A stretch of DNA of 64,000 nt from Microbacterium sp. SL75 (GTDB lineage: Bacteria > Actinomycetota > Actinomycetes > Actinomycetales > Microbacteriaceae), in NCBI RefSeq assembly GCF_026625865.1, contig NZ_CP113067.1:1178001-1242000 (forward strand), in the 5' to 3' direction. Below are positions 61,840 through 64,000 of the stretch, piece by piece. Each line of letters opens with the position of its first letter. Position 1 is the stretch's first letter. Made by a program: the position numbers and the translations under genes. The notes beneath the pieces are model-generated. The model was not told the DNA's origin. It made no database searches and saw nothing but the letters and a program-made list of their open reading frames with translations.

Positions 61840-63420
61840 TCAATAGTTGGTTGTGGCCCGGGCCACGCCAGACTTCCACCCGGCGTAGGTGTAGGTCACG
61901 GAGTACTGCGTACCGGAGGGCGGAGCGCAGTAGCCACTCCTGAGACTCAGACCTGAGAGACACCCGCCCGGGCCGCTCACCTGGGTGGGGGTGGTGACCT
62001 CCGCGTTTTCCCCATTACCGCGCAGAGTGGCGCCCCAAGCCCAAATGTTCGTTCCAGGAATAGAATCGGGCTGCACGGTAGCCATAACAGCTAATCCCGA
62101 AAAGCTGAGCGAGGTAACATTCTTCGATGTTGCAGATGTGGCGACCACAGGGGCCTCGCTCCATGTCGTCGTGCCGTCCATCAGGAGGCCGTTCTGATTA
62201 GATCCCCAACACAGCACACGTGAATCGTAGCTCTTAGCGCACGCGGTGGATGGTCCCCCCTGAATGAAACTAAATCCCCCGGATACAGCGACTTCTGGAG
62301 TGATTATTGTCGCGGTGTAGTACTCAGCAACGGTTCCCCAGGTCCAAACGCGTCCGTCGTAATCCTGCGCGAGGACAAAATACGATCCGGATGACACGCT
62401 CTGAAAGCCGTTCGCCCCCACTTGACCTTGGAATGACACGACCGTCGGCTTCGTTCTCACCGTAGAGTTTCGGCCTAGCTGACGTTTTGAGCCGTCACCC
62501 CACGCCAGGATGTCCCCGCCAGTGCTCAAGGCGGCGGCGTGGTCCGCGCCGGCAGAAACGGCCTTGACGGTGACGCCCGGAACGAGAGTTGGGTATACCC
62601 GATCTGTCGTGTCGTTCAGGCCCAGCTGGTATTTGTCATTGTGCCCCCAGGAATAGAGTTTCCCGGTCGTGGTGATTGCGTAGCTTGCGTATTGCGCACG
62701 GTTCATCTCGGCGAGTTTTCCGATGGTGACACCGTCCGGAAAAACTACTTTTACAGGACTAAACCGTGTTGTGGTTGATCCGTCGCCCAATTCTCCATAC
62801 GGGTTGCGTCCCCAGCCCCAGACGGAACCATCTTCGAGAAGAGCTAACGAATTGCGGGTCGAAGCCTCGACCTGTTTTGCTTTGCGGGGGAGGATAACCC
62901 GAATCGGAAGGGTCGAGTCGTACGTGTTGCCGGTGCCGAGTTGTCCGTTGTTTCCCGTTCCCCACGCCCATACTGATCCATCCTGGGCGAGTGCCAGGGC
63001 ATGATCCACGCCTGCAGAAACTTGGGTGAATTGCTTCATAGAGGGCGAAGAGGACGCGTCGGTGTAGGACTGCGCGCTGCCGGTGTACATCGTCGTCGCA
63101 GTCTGGTTGGGCAGGGTGCGCTGAACGGTGTAGGTGATCCCCGAAGAGACGTTATTGGCTTGAGCCCACGTCTGTGATGCGGCGGAAGACCAGGACACCA
63201 CGTTCCCGCCTGAACTGTTAGTGGTGATGGCGAGATTGGCCGGGGCGCCTAGCGTTGCAGCGGTCAGCTGATTGCCGGAAAGGCTCTTGTCGGCCGTGAA
63301 CCACGCACCCGTTCTGGTATCCGGTGCCACTACGCCTGTGATGACAACTGATGCCAACGCCGCCGAGGCAAGAATCGAGAGGGCGCGTAGGCGCTTCCGC
63401 GACGGTGAAGTTCGGTTCAT
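61840..63420 (-). CDS. Secreted RCC1-repeat protein with SipW-type signal
   Basis: A 526-residue exported protein. The N-terminus (RKRLRALSILASAALASVVI) and the following AWFTADKSLSGNQLTAATLG fit SipW-dependent signal proteins. A fibronectin-like domain (ANLAITTNSSGGNVVSWSS) covers about 58-130. RCC1 beta-propeller repeats follow, each with HALALAQDGSVWAWGTGNNGQLGTG-type units, about six or seven in number. The end is Cys-containing (GGCLSGLSLRSGYCAPP). It is probably a cell-surface or extracellular adhesion or binding protein. It is less GC-rich and may be acquired. Confidence 0.8.
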   Translation of the reverse strand: MNRTSPSRKRLRALSILASAALASVVITGVVAPDTRTGAWFTADKSLSGNQLTAATLGAPANLAITTNSSGGNVVSWSSAASQTWAQANNVSSGITYTVQRTLPNQTATTMYTGSAQSYTDASSSPSMKQFTQVSAGVDHALALAQDGSVWAWGTGNNGQLGTGNTYDSTLPIRVILPRKAKQVEASTRNSLALLEDGSVWGWGRNPYGELGDGSTTTRFSPVKVVFPDGVTIGKLAEMNRAQYASYAITTTGKLYSWGHNDKYQLGLNDTTDRVYPTLVPGVTVKAVSAGADHAAALSTGGDILAWGDGSKRQLGRNSTVRTKPTVVSFQGQVGANGFQSVSSGSYFVLAQDYDGRVWTWGTVAEYYTATIITPEVAVSGGFSFIQGGPSTACAKSYDSRVLCWGSNQNGLLMDGTTTWSEAPVVATSATSKNVTSLSFSGLAVMATVQPDSIPGTNIWAWGATLRGNGENAEVTTPTQVSGPGGCLSGLSLRSGYCAPPSGTQYSVTYTYAGWKSGVARATTNY

Positions 63421-63617
63421 TAGTTTCCTAGGGCATGGGTGAAGTAGGGCTACCCACGCAACTGTGGACAGGGTTGCAGAGCGCGTGTATCCGGGCCAGC
63501 AGTACCTTGCGCGGGTTGTCAGGTGGGCGGGGACGTGTGGGGAGTCCCGGACCAGGACCTTAGCACCTAAAACGGTTTGAAATGGAGCGTTTTGGGTCTA
63601 GGGGGCAGTGACCTGCA

Positions 63618-63990
63618 GTTGCCCACCCGCCGGAGTTGCGACGTCGAGCCCTGGGTGTGGTCGCCAGCGGCAAACCCGTTGGCCAGACCGCTCGCAATCT
63701 CGGGATCAGCGAGTCGTGCTTCGGCAACTGAAGGACGCCGTCGACTCTGGTCGCAAGCCGGGTCTGTTGTCCGACGAGCACGAGGAACTGGTCGAGTTGC
63801 GGCGCCGGTTGCGGGTGCCGGAGATGGAGATGGAGAACGAGATTCTTACGCCCTTCAGTCGCGTGGTGGCCGCGAAGGGTCAGGAGAACGTCGCTGTCGA
63901 GCTCGGCGACGAGGCGGCTCCCTCGACCGAGAAGGATGGGAGCTATCGAGACGGTGGTCTTGTCGACGAGGCCGGCTGAGAGGAAGGACT
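63618..63990 (+). pseudogene. IS3-family OrfA transposase relic
   Basis: The frame from 63618 reads PPELRRRALGVVASGKPVGQ then TARNLGISESCFGN-stop. One base out of frame it continues KDAVDSGRKPG, LLSDEHEELVELRRRLRV and FSRVVAAK. These are the HTH and leucine-rich helix of IS3 OrfA. A lost base at the Trp codon caused the stop. The 3' end is cut by the window edge; OrfB is not visible in recognisable form. Confidence 0.75.
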
Positions 63991-64000
63991 GAATCGTTCT

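Noticed and set aside
1..64000. CRISPR array
   Set aside because: No set of regularly spaced identical repeats with unique spacers was found; the hexamer arrays and palindromes do not have that form.

Overview
The window comes from a high-GC Gram-positive actinobacterium, most likely Microbacteriaceae and probably Microbacterium. The evidence is GC-rich, tightly packed genes with many ATGA or GTGA start/stop overlaps, frequent GTG starts, the common GGATGCC/GGCATCC word, class-E-sortase-type LAVTG anchors, and the actinobacterial rpsF-ssb-rpsR-rplI and dnaB genes. No other source was used, so the genus is an inference.

Layout. 1-9.7 kb: tail of a LAVTG surface protein, zinc alcohol dehydrogenase, small membrane proteins, GNAT, TetR, an FtsX-type ABC pair, a NUDIX enzyme and an unusual SDR. 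Four copies of a 22-25 bp-arm palindrome lie between these genes. 9.7-20.2 kb: acyltransferase, long-chain acyl-CoA ligase coupled to a DUF1295 protein, an ArsR-ArsC fusion, a likely pseudokinase, a HEAT-repeat protein, a lipoprotein and secreted proteins. 20.2-29.6 kb: a ROK repressor divergent from an operon-like series of polar amino-acid ABC transporter, asparaginase, CutC-ROK kinase fusion, NagB and NagA. 29.6-39.2 kb: a GTPase, FNT channel, PdxH, TetR, a second amino-acid ABC operon ending in a gamma-glutamyltransferase, an old-yellow-enzyme and a DHFR-like reductase.

39.2-46.3 kb is a less GC-rich accessory region. It holds a decayed DHFR-like copy and a three-gene minus-strand island (DGQHR protein, a protein with a HEPN-like motif, D12-class DNA adenine methyltransferase). 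It also has a displaced dnaB fragment, a DinB-like gene and a secreted protein. An 18-bp direct repeat of the dnaB 3' end marks a probable integration or recombination hotspot.

46.4-59 kb: dnaB with DnaA-box-like iterons upstream, two cell-surface genes (one with eight cysteine-less chaplin-like repeats), then a minus-strand unit with a third amino-acid ABC transporter, cupin, amidohydrolase and an S-adenosylhomocysteinase-family protein. The rplI-rpsR-ssb-rpsF ribosomal operon follows. 59-64 kb: tandem paralogous membrane proteins, an RCC1-repeat secreted protein and an IS3-type transposase relic.

The most promising systems are the DGQHR/HEPN-like/methyltransferase island (possible defence), the amino-acid ABC plus amino-sugar operon (possible uptake of an amino-sugar-amino-acid conjugate), and the ABC plus amidohydrolase plus SAHH-like unit (possible nucleosidyl-amino-acid salvage). 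All three functions are inferences from gene content and motifs.
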